From Bacillota bacterium (GTDB lineage Bacteria; Bacillota; DTU065): a stretch of 6,332 nt of DNA. The notes under the pieces are model-generated. The model had not been told where the DNA came from. It made no database searches and worked only from the letters and a program-made list of their open reading frames with translations. This document shows positions 1-5,413 of the stretch, piece by piece (position 1 is the stretch's first letter; every line of letters begins with the position of its first letter). A program made the translations under genes and the position numbers. Location of the stretch: positions 1 through 6,332 of the forward strand of contig DUTE01000020.1 in NCBI GenBank assembly GCA_012842235.1, read 5' to 3'.

Positions 1-42
1 CAAGTGGTCCAATTTATACACCTCAAGTTATATGTCCGCTGG

Positions 43-71
43 TTGATTGATAAATAAGCATATGTTATAGT
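43..71 (+). promoter_or_regulatory. Predicted sigma-A promoter of recA
   Basis: A -35 element TTGATT (43-48) is followed after 17 bp by a -10 element TATAGT (66-71). An extended -10 TG lies at 63-64, one base before the hexamer. Transcription should begin near 78, about 46 bases before the recA ATG. The spacing is ideal and both hexamers are near consensus, but promoters called by eye in A+T-rich DNA are never certain. Confidence 0.55.
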
Positions 72-77
72 TAAAGG

Positions 78-91
78 AGAACAAGTGTTTG
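78..91. promoter_or_regulatory. Candidate LexA (SOS) operator of recA
   Basis: The sequence AGAACAAGTGTTTG fits the Gram-positive LexA/DinR pattern CGAAC-N4-GTTCG, with GAAC and GTT intact and differences at the first base and the penultimate base. It lies over the predicted transcription start, where a bound repressor would block recA expression. SOS control of recA is normal in this group. The match is imperfect, so this is a candidate. Confidence 0.4.
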
Positions 92-111
92 TAGATGAAA
101 AAAGTAAATAA
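85..111 (+). CDS. Possible 8-codon leader peptide upstream of recA
   Basis: A GTG at 85 follows an AAAGGAG-type ribosome binding site (73-79) at normal spacing and opens the frame MFVDEKSK, ending in TAA at 109-111. The stop touches the recA ribosome binding site AGGAGGT (111-117), so translation could be coupled to recA. The frame is very short and could be chance. The same bases also form the candidate LexA box. Confidence 0.25.
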   Translation: MFVDEKSK

Positions 112-123
112 GGAGGTAAGTTA

Positions 124-634
124 ATGAGCGATAAAGAGCAAAAAGAAAAAGAAAAGGCTTTACAAAATGCGATTTCAACTATAGAAAAAGATTTTGGCAA
201 AGGTTCGATTATGCGTCTAGGAGAAAACCGCTCTATGGAAGTAGAGACTATTCCAACTGGCGCATTGTCTTTAGACTTGGCCTTAGGAGTAGGGGGACTG
301 CCTAGAGGTAGAGTTATCGAGGTCTATGGACCAGAGTCATCAGGTAAGACAACAGTAGCATTACACGCTATAGCTGAAGCACAAAAACTAGGTGGAATTG
401 CTGCGTTTATCGATGCAGAACATGCCTTAAATCCAGGGTATGCAAAAAACTTAGGTGTAGATATTGATAACCTCTTAGTGTCCCAACCTGACACAGGTGA
501 ACAGGCACTAGAGATCACAGAAGCACTTGTAAGAAGTGGTGCAGTCGATATTGTTGTTATTGACTCTGTTGCTGCACTTGTCCCTCGCGCAGAGATCGAA
601 GGAGAGATGGGTGACGCTCATGTAGGTCTCCAGG
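124..634 (+). CDS. recA: recA exon 1 (residues 1-170 plus first base of codon 171)
   Basis: This exon carries the N-terminal helix, Walker A, the catalytic Glu, Walker B and the L1 region. It ends in CTCCAGG (628-634), which is the IBS1 of intron 1. The exon is 511 nt, so codon 171 (G|CA, Ala) is split by the intron. If the intron is retained, ten foreign residues follow and translation stops at 664-666, leaving a 180-residue protein without L2. Confidence 0.9.
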
Positions 635-3155
635 GTGCGTCCAGTTGGTCTATAACCATAGTTTAGGGAAATGACCGAGGTTTGGGAGATAACCTTAACT
701 ACACAGTTGATTTTGAAGGTGAAAATCCTTTATCAGCTAGAGTGCCCTAGTTGTAAGCCTAATCTCCTGCATGCTCCAATCAATCACCTTTTGCTTGGGG
801 TGTGAAGCCAGGTGAAGTCGTAGTCTTAGTACTGCGGGGCTCCTAAAAAGTTGGCTATGGCGAGCAAACGAACCCTAACAAGCTTTGCGCAAAGGGCTGT
901 TTTTAGCCTGGAGGAAACAGCCTGGAAAAGTTTATTGCCATCAAGGCTCATAGGCACTGAGACCTTGGTTTTGCACAAAGTTTTCGGGCGCCTAAGGCCA
1001 AAAATAAAAGGGATAGACTGTGTGGAACTGGAGAGAGCTATTAGATGGAGTTTAGGTGAGACGATGAAATCTAATAGAAGTCAGCGGCATCATAGTAGTG
1101 ATGATAGTCTGCCACAAAACAAGGGAAACCTTGTTTTAGGAGAAAACAGACTAGAGCAAAGGATGCCAGCCAGAATAGTTCTGGTGGAACGCCGTGTGCG
1201 GTGAAAGCTGCATGCACGGTGTGGGGTGGGGGAAAAGCCGTAAAAACTCAGTTTTCCAAGGCTTACCTATCACCATCAAGATTAATGTCACAAGCTCTGC
1301 GTAAATTAACAGGTGTAATTGGTAAGACAAAATGCATTGTCATTTTTATCAACCAGATCCGAGAAAAGGTTGGTATTATGTTTGGCAACCCGGAGGTGCG
1401 CTCTGAGGCTTCTCTTTTGTAGAGGTTTTTAAGAACCAAAGGCCAAACCCACATGCTAAAAAGCATGAAGCTGGGTGGGAATGTGGTTTTAACTGCTAGC
1501 CTCCGATGGATATGGCTACGAGAGGAATCGCTGTTTGAGGTCTGTTTAATGCCAAAAGAAGACCCGTTTTCAAAGTCTAGCCTCCGGTATGGCTTTGAAT
1601 GTCTAAAAAGACAAGGGACAGATATAGGCGGAGCCTAAATCCATCATTTAGGGAGCAAAAGAGAGGAACAGAGGAACCTAATGTCTAAGAGTATATTCTC
1701 AAGATATTAGATGTTAGGGGCGGAGTCTTCGTAGTAGCGGATTTTCGCGAAGGAAGACAGACCGGTCACTCGCAAATAGTAGGGAGGATGAATGCCCATG
1801 TCCTTACGAAAGCAGGAGTGGTTGAGAAGACTAGCAAGTAGCGGTAATCTTTATCAAACAATTAGTTCTAAAGAGTATTTAACTAAAAAAGCTAAATCTC
1901 TTGGGATAGAAGAAGATACAGCTACAAACCTATCAAGACTTCTTTTAGATTATACTTACAGACCCTTAGGGGGAAATGACTTAGATAAGATAGTTTTGGC
2001 TGTTGTTTTAGAGATCTTAGAGGCACTAATACCTGAAGATAGTGGTTTACAGCTTAAAGCAGAACTTTTATCAGGAAAAAAAGTTGTTTCTGTGTCCGAG
2101 ATAGATCTATTAGCTAACAAAAAAGAGCTGTTTAAGCTTTTCAATACTAAAGTTAAAGAGAAGCCTTTTATTGATTTAACTTGGAAAGCAGCAAAGGTTG
2201 AAGAAAAACAGGTTTTACTAGCACTTTCGCCACTTTTAAAAGGTAAAGACCAATTGATAAGAAAGGGACAGGTTTTACAGTTTGGTTTCGAGACTAACCT
2301 ATCCTACCCTGTAGTATTTGCAGGTTATGTTATTAGAGAAGACCAAAGTGTACCTGTTTTACCTGAAAAAGAATGTATTGAGAGCTTTAAAAGGAATATT
2401 AAATCATTAACTACACGGAGTATGTCAGGGTATAGTGTCAAATATGTAGCTATAGCTGTAAGAAAAGAATGTCTTAAATGGCGAGCGGAATATGGTTTTT
2501 GTACTAATCGAAAACTTGGCCGCTATCTTGATAGCTACATCAGAGAAAGAATCTATCTTTTCTTACTTAAAAAGTACGACAAAGCAGGAAAAAAAGAAGT
2601 CTATCAGCGGTTTATGCTAGACTATCCAACGCTTGATGGGGTTTTAATCCCTTCAGTGCGTCCGGTTGGAGAGCCGTGTGCCGGGAAACTGGCATGCACG
2701 GTTCGGGGAGCGGATTAGAGATTCGACTCCACACGACACCAGGGGGTAGAGCACTTAAGTTCTACTCTTCGGTACGCCTAGAGATTAGGCGAATTGATTC
2801 CATAAAATCGGGCAGTGATTTTGTTGGTAACCGTACAAGGGCAAAAGTAGTTAAAAACAAGGTGGCGCCACCTTTTTTAACTGCAGAATTTGATATTGTT
2901 TATGGAGAAGGTATATCTCAAGAAGGTTGCATTTTAGATGTTGGAACAGACTTAGAGATAGTGACAAAAAGTGGCTCTTGGTTTTCTTATGGTGACATAC
3001 GATTAGGCCAAGGTAGAGAAAATGCTAAAGAATTTTTGCGACAAAACCCTGAGATTTGTAACGAAATCGAGGATAAAGTAAGAAAGAAGGCAGCTTTACC
3101 TGGTTATAAAGGTCGTATGGAGCCTGATGAGGAGAATGTACCTGAAAATGAGTGA
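124..3155 (+). CDS. recA: RecA recombinase, three exons split by two group II introns
   Basis: RecA coats single-stranded DNA, drives ATP-dependent homology search and strand exchange, and triggers LexA self-cleavage. The coding sequence is join(124-634, 1277-1395, 2733-3155), 350 residues, compared with 348 in B. subtilis and 353 in E. coli (from memory). It starts at ATG 124 behind AGGAGGT (111-117). Visible motifs are Walker A GPESSGKT (69-76), the catalytic Glu of DAEHAL (99), Walker B ending VVIDS (144-148), loop L1 around [10 protein letters not shown] (159-168) and loop L2 GNPETTPGG (207-215), then the usual C-terminal domain and an acidic tail. Both junctions restore the family sequence exactly: LQ-ARLMSQA across intron 1 and GNPE-TTPGGRA across intron 2. 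Unspliced RNA would hit stops at 664-666 or 1420-1422. The gene therefore looks functional but dependent on splicing. The recX start overlaps its stop. Confidence 0.93.
895..922 (+). ncRNA. EBS1 stem-loop of intron 1
   Basis: GGCTGTTT (895-902) pairs perfectly with AAACAGCC (915-922). The loop contains CCTGGAG (907-913), complementary to the last 7 bases of exon 1, and G914 with T627 would add a wobble pair. An EBS1 in a terminal loop of domain I is the standard exon-recognition arrangement of group II introns, and it confirms the 5' splice site independently. Confidence 0.75.
1189..1222 (+). ncRNA. Domain V of intron 1 (CGC triad)
   Basis: This is a 34-nt hairpin with the group II domain V layout. 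The catalytic triad is C1190-G1191-C1192, the lower stem CCGTG/CACGG (1192-1196 with 1215-1219), the two-base bulge TG (1213-1214), the upper stem TGC/GCA, and the cap a GAAA tetraloop (1203-1206). It matches 25 of 34 positions of the domain V of intron 2. Confidence 0.85.
1225..1276 (+). ncRNA. Domain VI of intron 1 with branch-point A1269
   Basis: GGTG (1225-1228) pairs with CACC (1271-1274), followed by two G-T pairs flanking an unpaired A1269 and then GG/CC. The distal stem AAGCC/GGCTT carries an A-rich/T-rich inner arm. A bulged A seven bases before the 3' splice site is the normal branch-point position, so lariat splicing looks possible. Confidence 0.7.
1277..1395 (+). CDS. recA: recA exon 2 (rest of codon 171 to residue 210)
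   Basis: This 119-nt exon codes for [10 protein letters not shown] through [16 protein letters not shown], the strand and helix between DNA-binding loops L1 and L2. It ends exactly on a codon boundary at Glu210, inside L2. The final CCGGAG (1390-1395) is the predicted IBS1 of intron 2. Confidence 0.9.
1792..2718 (+). CDS. Degenerate intron-encoded protein: maturase-like, RT core lost
   Basis: This is a 308-residue frame in domain IV of intron 2. A ribosome binding site AGGGAGG (1781-1787) precedes ATG 1792 by 4 bases and ATG 1798 by 10. Start 1798 (MSLRKQEW) is better spaced. Residues 195-262 resemble the group II maturase (X) domain: [14 protein letters not shown], then [10 protein letters not shown] and LDSYIRERI, compared with the family pattern of a GW..YFGFC stretch followed by LD.WIRRR. 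Weak traces of reverse transcriptase appear in order: YRPL (56-59), [13 protein letters not shown] (65-77, like the DR.VQ..V..ILEP block), EID (103-105), SPLL (146-149) and FAGYVI (176-181). No YADD or other catalytic Asp pair exists. Reverse transcription is therefore unlikely, but splicing help is plausible. Residues 294-305 are translated domain V, and the stop lies in the domain VI loop. Family assignment is by eye; an unrelated protein cannot be excluded. Confidence 0.62.
   Translation: MPMSLRKQEWLRRLASSGNLYQTISSKEYLTKKAKSLGIEEDTATNLSRLLLDYTYRPLGGNDLDKIVLAVVLEILEALIPEDSGLQLKAELLSGKKVVSVSEIDLLANKKELFKLFNTKVKEKPFIDLTWKAAKVEEKQVLLALSPLLKGKDQLIRKGQVLQFGFETNLSYPVVFAGYVIREDQSVPVLPEKECIESFKRNIKSLTTRSMSGYSVKYVAIAVRKECLKWRAEYGFCTNRKLGRYLDSYIRERIYLFLLKKYDKAGKKEVYQRFMLDYPTLDGVLIPSVRPVGEPCAGKLACTVRGAD
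2671..2704 (+). ncRNA. Domain V of intron 2 (AGC triad)
   Basis: This is a 34-nt textbook domain V. It has triad A2672-G2673-C2674, stem CCGTG/CACGG (2674-2678 with 2697-2701), bulge TG (2695-2696), upper stem TGCC/GGCA (2679-2682 with 2691-2694) and GAAA tetraloop (2685-2688). It ends in GGTTC. It lies entirely within the maturase-like reading frame, which is unusual. Confidence 0.92.
2705..2732 (+). ncRNA. Compact domain VI of intron 2 with branch-point A2726
   Basis: GGAG (2707-2710) pairs with CTCC (2727-2730). CGGAT (2711-2715) pairs with ATTCG (2721-2725) around the five-base loop 2716-2720. A2726 is left bulged between the two helices, seven bases from the 3' end counting itself. This fixes the 3' splice site after C2732. 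The domain is much shorter than that of intron 1. Confidence 0.8.
2733..3155 (+). CDS. recA: recA exon 3 (residues 211-350 and stop)
   Basis: This exon opens with [20 protein letters not shown], completing L2. It continues through [11 protein letters not shown] and DIVYGEGIS to the C-terminal domain and an acidic tail ending PENE. The stop TGA (3153-3155) overlaps the recX start. It has no ribosome binding site of its own in the correct position, which fits an exon rather than a separate gene. Confidence 0.92.
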   Translation, partial: TTPGGRALKFYSSVRLEIRRIDSIKSGSDFVGNRTRAKVVKNKVAPPFLTAEFDIVYGEGISQEGCILDVGTDLEIVTKSGSWFSYGDIRLGQGRENAKEFLRQNPEICNEIEDKVRKKAALPGYKGRMEPDEENVPENE

Positions 3156-3639
3156 ACAGGCAAAAGAAGCAAAAGAAGTAAAAAAAGCAAAAAAAAGGTT
3201 AGCTCGTCTTGTCGCTAGACGGTATTACAGCGAAAAAGAGCTAAGGGATAAGTTAAATCAATTTAGTGAAGAAGAAATTGAAGAAGCTATCAGTTGGGCA
3301 AAAGAACAGCGGTTTATAGATGACGAGCGTTTTAGCAGGGCATTTATCCATGATGCCCTGCTCTTTAAACCCCAAGGACGAAGATTAATTCTTGTTAGTT
3401 TGTCGAAAAAAGGTATTGACGACTCCCTCAGCGAATTTGTACTCAACGAGGAGTATCCGGAAGAGCTCGAAGTTGAGTTGGCCGAAAAAGTAGCTCAAAA
3501 ATATGCCAACACAATGCGTGAACAAGACGATAAAAAGCGGTTTACTAAGCTCTGCGGCTATCTCCTGCGCCGGGGATTTCCTGACCATCTAGTTTACGAT
3601 GTTGCAAAGAACACTCTCAATCTTGACAACTTAATATAG
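3148..3639 (+). CDS. recX: RecX, regulator of RecA filaments
   Basis: RecX binds along the RecA-DNA filament and limits RecA's ATPase, recombination and coprotease activity. The frame gives 163 residues from ATG 3148, within the family range. It shows the expected three-helix repeats: [11 protein letters not shown] (26-36), then the [11 protein letters not shown] block (57-67), then [14 protein letters not shown] (77-90), with a further repeat around [11 protein letters not shown] near the C terminus. The N terminus is rich in Lys and Glu. ATG 3148 overlaps the end of recA by 8 bases, and AGGAG (3130-3134) lies 13 bases upstream. The in-frame ATGs at 3127 and 3136 are less likely, as the AGGAG lies within or against them. 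The overlap suggests translational coupling to recA. Its last codons contain the promoter of rny. Confidence 0.88.
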   Translation: MSEQAKEAKEVKKAKKRLARLVARRYYSEKELRDKLNQFSEEEIEEAISWAKEQRFIDDERFSRAFIHDALLFKPQGRRLILVSLSKKGIDDSLSEFVLNEEYPEELEVELAEKVAQKYANTMREQDDKKRFTKLCGYLLRRGFPDHLVYDVAKNTLNLDNLI

Positions 3640-3652
3640 CAGGGAATATAAT
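3623..3652 (+). promoter_or_regulatory. Strong sigma-A promoter for rny
   Basis: A perfect -35 TTGACA (3623-3628) and a perfect -10 TATAAT (3647-3652) are separated by 18 bp. The -35 lies inside the last codons of recX. Transcription should begin near 3659-3660, giving a leader of about 105 bases before the RNase Y start. A second overlapping TATAAT at 3652-3657 would have a poor 23-bp spacer. Confidence 0.72.
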
Positions 3653-3667
3653 ATAATTTGGCTACTT

Positions 3668-3685
3668 TTGTAGTTATAACTACAA
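3668..3685. repeat. 18-bp perfect palindrome in the rny leader
   Basis: TTGTAGTTATAACTACAA reads the same on both strands with no spacer and begins about 9 bases after the predicted start of transcription. Neighbouring CTAC (3662-3665) and GTAG (3688-3691) could pair with its halves, giving alternative short hairpins. It could be a dimeric repressor operator or an RNA structure. I do not recognise the motif. Confidence 0.6.
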
Positions 3686-3763
3686 CCGTAGTTGATGTGT
3701 CAAGCCGTATAAATGTCGCGTCGGAAAGGGAAGGACCCCGGGGAGGGGGTGAAAACTGAATAT

Positions 3764-5299
3764 ATGTTGTGGCTAATTATTGCAAGTATTATTAGTCTCC
3801 TAATTGGCATCGTCTTTGGCTACCTACTGCGTAAATCAACTGCTGAAGCTATGATTAAGTCTGCAGAAATAGAAGCAGAAAGAATTATAGAAGAGGCTAA
3901 AAAGACAGCTGAAAATGAAAAAAGGGAAGCCATTGTCGAAGCCAGGGAAGAAGTACAAAAAATGCGGTCTGAACTTGATCTCGAGATCAAGGAAAGACGT
4001 TTTGAAGTCCAGCAAGTGGAAAGACGGCTTTTGCAAAGAGAAGAAGCGCTTGACCGGCGCACTGATAACTTAGAGCGCAAAGAAGAAGCCGTGAACAAGA
4101 AAGAAACTGAATTAAAGAAACAAAAGGCTGAGTTGCAAGAGATCTACGATAAACAGCTAGAAGAACTTGAACGATTAGCAGGACTTACTAGCGATGAAGC
4201 AAGAGAGCTTTTGCTTAGTCAAGTAAGGGTTGAAGTTGAAACAGATATGGCTCACATAATTAAAGAAACAGAAGAAAGAGCCAAAGATGAGAGCGAAAAG
4301 AGGGCTCGTGAGATAATTTCCCGTTCTATTCAACGTTGTGCTGCTGATCATGTAGCAGAAACTACAGTATCTGTAGTTAACCTGCCAAATGATGAGATGA
4401 AGGGTCGTATTATTGGTAGAGAAGGACGAAATATTAGAGCTCTAGAGGCTCTTACAGGTATTAACCTTATTATCGATGATACTCCAGAGGCAGTAATTCT
4501 GTCAGGCTTTGATCCTGTAAGACGAGAAATTGCCAGAATCGCTCTTGAAAAACTAGTTGCCGATGGTAGAATTCACCCAGCTAGAATCGAAGAGATGGTG
4601 GAAAAGGCCAAAAAAGAGGTTGAGACTATTATTAGAGAACAAGGTGAGCAGGCAACCTTTGAGGTTGGTGTTCATGGTCTCCATCCTGAACTTATCCGTT
4701 ATCTCGGCCGCCTATACTATCGCACAAGCTATGGTCAGAATGTCCTAAAACATTCGATCGAGGTTGCTCACTTGGCAACTTTGATGGCTGCTGAACTTGG
4801 AGTAGATGTCAATATAGCAAAGCGAGCAGGGCTTTTGCATGATATAGGTAAGGCTGCTGATCAGGAAGTTGAAGGCACTCACCATCAAATCAGTGCTGAT
4901 CTTGCTAAGCGCTACAAAGAATCGCCTGCTGTTGTTCATGCTATAGCAGCTCACCATGGTGATATTGAAGCCAAGACTGTGGAAGCAGTTTTAGTTGCAG
5001 CAGCTGATGCAGTCAGTGCTGCAAGACCTGGCGCCAGAAGAGAGACTCTTGAATCATATATTAAACGCCTTGAAAGACTTGAGGCTATCGCTGACTCCTT
5101 TGATGGCGTAGATAAATCATATGCTATTCAGGCTGGTCGCGAAATTCGAATTATGGTTAAACCTGATCGGATTGATGATACTAACAGTACGCTTTTGGCA
5201 AGGGATATAGCAAAAAGAATCGAAGATGAACTAGAATACCCCGGACAAATCAAAGTAACAGTTATACGGGAGACGCGCGCTGTTGAATATGCTAAATGA
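3764..5299 (+). CDS. rny: RNase Y, membrane-anchored endoribonuclease
   Basis: RNase Y starts bulk mRNA decay and processes operon transcripts at the inner face of the membrane, often with glycolytic enzymes and a DEAD-box helicase. From ATG 3764 it has 511 residues (B. subtilis about 520). The order is a transmembrane helix (about 2-20, [17 protein letters not shown]), a long charged coiled coil (about 25-185), a KH RNA-binding domain with GREG loop (218-221), then an HD domain with His330 and His359-Asp360 (LLHDIGKA), His397-His398 (HHGD) and Asp415. The C terminus is [16 protein letters not shown], nearly invariant in the family. A GGGGGTGA ribosome binding site (about 3745-3752) precedes ATG 3764 with a long gap. 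GTG 3749 and ATG 3713 are in-frame alternatives. The latter (528 residues) lacks a binding site and adds a charged N-terminal tail. Confidence 0.93.
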   Translation: MLWLIIASIISLLIGIVFGYLLRKSTAEAMIKSAEIEAERIIEEAKKTAENEKREAIVEAREEVQKMRSELDLEIKERRFEVQQVERRLLQREEALDRRTDNLERKEEAVNKKETELKKQKAELQEIYDKQLEELERLAGLTSDEARELLLSQVRVEVETDMAHIIKETEERAKDESEKRAREIISRSIQRCAADHVAETTVSVVNLPNDEMKGRIIGREGRNIRALEALTGINLIIDDTPEAVILSGFDPVRREIARIALEKLVADGRIHPARIEEMVEKAKKEVETIIREQGEQATFEVGVHGLHPELIRYLGRLYYRTSYGQNVLKHSIEVAHLATLMAAELGVDVNIAKRAGLLHDIGKAADQEVEGTHHQISADLAKRYKESPAVVHAIAAHHGDIEAKTVEAVLVAAADAVSAARPGARRETLESYIKRLERLEAIADSFDGVDKSYAIQAGREIRIMVKPDRIDDTNSTLLARDIAKRIEDELEYPGQIKVTVIRETRAVEYAK

Positions 5300-5305
5300 A
5301 TCTTG

Positions 5306-5341
5306 GCGGAAGGAGCTTTGAGCTTTCCTTCCGCTTTCTTT
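5306..5341 (+). terminator. Rho-independent terminator after rny
   Basis: GCGGAAGG (5306-5313) pairs with CCTTCCGC (5327-5334), continuing through AGCT (5314-5317) with AGCT (5321-5324) around the loop TTG, with two unpaired T in one arm. TTTCTTT follows at 5335-5341. It starts 7 bases after the rny stop and should end most transcription from the rny promoter. Confidence 0.85.
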
Positions 5342-5345
5342 AAAA

Positions 5346-5351
5346 TATAAT
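5346..5351 (+). promoter_or_regulatory. Possible -10 element for ymdB
   Basis: A perfect TATAAT sits just downstream of the rny terminator and 62 bases before the ymdB start codon. I see no good -35 at 16-18 bp: the nearest candidate, TTGAGC (5318-5323), has a 22-bp gap. The call rests on the -10 and on the need for a promoter after a strong terminator. Confidence 0.3.
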
Positions 5352-5359
5352 TAGATTTA

Positions 5360-5400
5360 GGGCAGACTACAGCTTGTAAAAGCTATTTAACTGCCTTTTT
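5360..5400 (+). terminator. Second terminator-like hairpin abutting the ymdB ribosome binding site
   Basis: GGCAG (5361-5365) pairs with CTGCC (5391-5395). An inner hairpin AGCTT/AAGCT (5371-5375 with 5380-5384) has loop GTAA. The stem is followed directly by TTTTT (5396-5400). The T-run touches the GGGAGGAG ribosome binding site (5401-5408), so this may act as an attenuator rather than a second terminator of rny. Confidence 0.6.
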
Positions 5401-5413
5401 GGGAGGAGTATTT

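Larger units (their letters stand above)
635..1276 (+). mobile_element. Group II intron 1 in recA, 642 nt, no intron protein
   Basis: This is a self-splicing-type retroelement RNA. Its 5' end is GTGCG (635-639) and its 3' end is ACCAT, both fitting the GUGYG...AY rule. An 8-bp stem (895-902 with 915-922) holds a 12-nt loop containing CCTGGAG (907-913), an exact 7-nt complement of exon bases 628-634 (EBS1-IBS1). G906, just 5' of EBS1, could pair with exon base C1277, like the delta-delta' contact of IIA introns. Domain V is at 1189-1222 and domain VI at about 1225-1276. A 9-bp GAAA-capped hairpin (1116-1137) and a 6-bp hairpin (1170-1184) lie in the domain III/IV area. There is no reverse transcriptase or maturase, and the frame at 851-1204 resembles nothing I know. 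It probably needs a protein supplied in trans. Subclass is not settled. Confidence 0.88.
1396..2732 (+). mobile_element. Group II intron 2 in recA, 1337 nt, with degenerate maturase gene
   Basis: The 5' end is GTGCG (1396-1400) and the 3' end is CTCCAC. EBS1 is probably CTCCGG (1582-1587), an exact complement of exon bases 1390-1395. It sits in a loop closed by TTCAAAG/CTTTGAA (1569-1575 with 1593-1599). Domains I-III occupy about 1396-1780 and include clear hairpins at 1452-1467 and 1725-1758. The protein frame fills domain IV, domain V lies at 2671-2704 and a 26-nt domain VI core at 2705-2730. The 5' half shows no obvious similarity to intron 1, so the two look like separate lineages rather than a recent duplication. 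C1581, next to EBS1, does not pair with exon base A2733, so a IIB- or IIC-like EBS3 contact is more likely. I did not locate it. Confidence 0.88.

Noticed and set aside
1..57. End of an upstream protein gene (frame ending in TAA at 55-57)
   Set aside because: Only 18 codons are visible, no family is recognisable, and other frames are equally open for part of this stretch. The recA -35 element overlaps its end.
699..703. CTACA as EBS2 of intron 1, pairing with TGTAG at 621-625
   Set aside because: Five pairs are too few to trust, and the position is earlier in domain I than EBS2 normally lies.
851..1204. 117-codon open frame inside intron 1, possible intron protein
   Set aside because: It has no ribosome binding site, it covers structured intron RNA including the EBS1 hairpin and part of domain V, and it shows no RT, maturase or endonuclease motif.
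1201..1422. Separate 73-codon gene containing [10 protein letters not shown]...NPE
   Set aside because: It is recA exon 2 read with the tail of intron 1 and the head of intron 2. The RecA part is exactly 1277-1395.
1792..2718. LAGLIDADG or GIY-YIG homing endonuclease in intron 2
   Set aside because: I found neither motif nor an HNH pattern. The C-terminal half fits a group II maturase domain better.
635..2732. Group I introns, as known in recA of some Bacillus
   Set aside because: GTGCG starts, AY ends and clear 34-nt domain V hairpins are group II features.
2676..3155. Separate gene encoding a RecA C-terminal domain
   Set aside because: Its start lies in domain V of intron 2 without a ribosome binding site, and the RecA sequence begins at 2733, the predicted splice junction. 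It is exon 3.
124..3155. recA as a pseudogene broken by frameshifts or insertions
   Set aside because: Both insertions have complete group II boundary and catalytic elements, and their removal restores conserved RecA sequence in frame at both junctions.
3713..3763. Longer RNase Y start at ATG 3713
   Set aside because: There is no ribosome binding site before it. The extra residues are charged and precede the membrane helix that normally begins the protein, and a GGGGGTGA site lies between the two starts.
3820..4098. Reverse-strand frames opposite the RNase Y coiled coil
   Set aside because: They are Ser/Leu-rich shadows of a Glu/Lys/Arg-rich coding strand, with no ribosome binding site or family resemblance.
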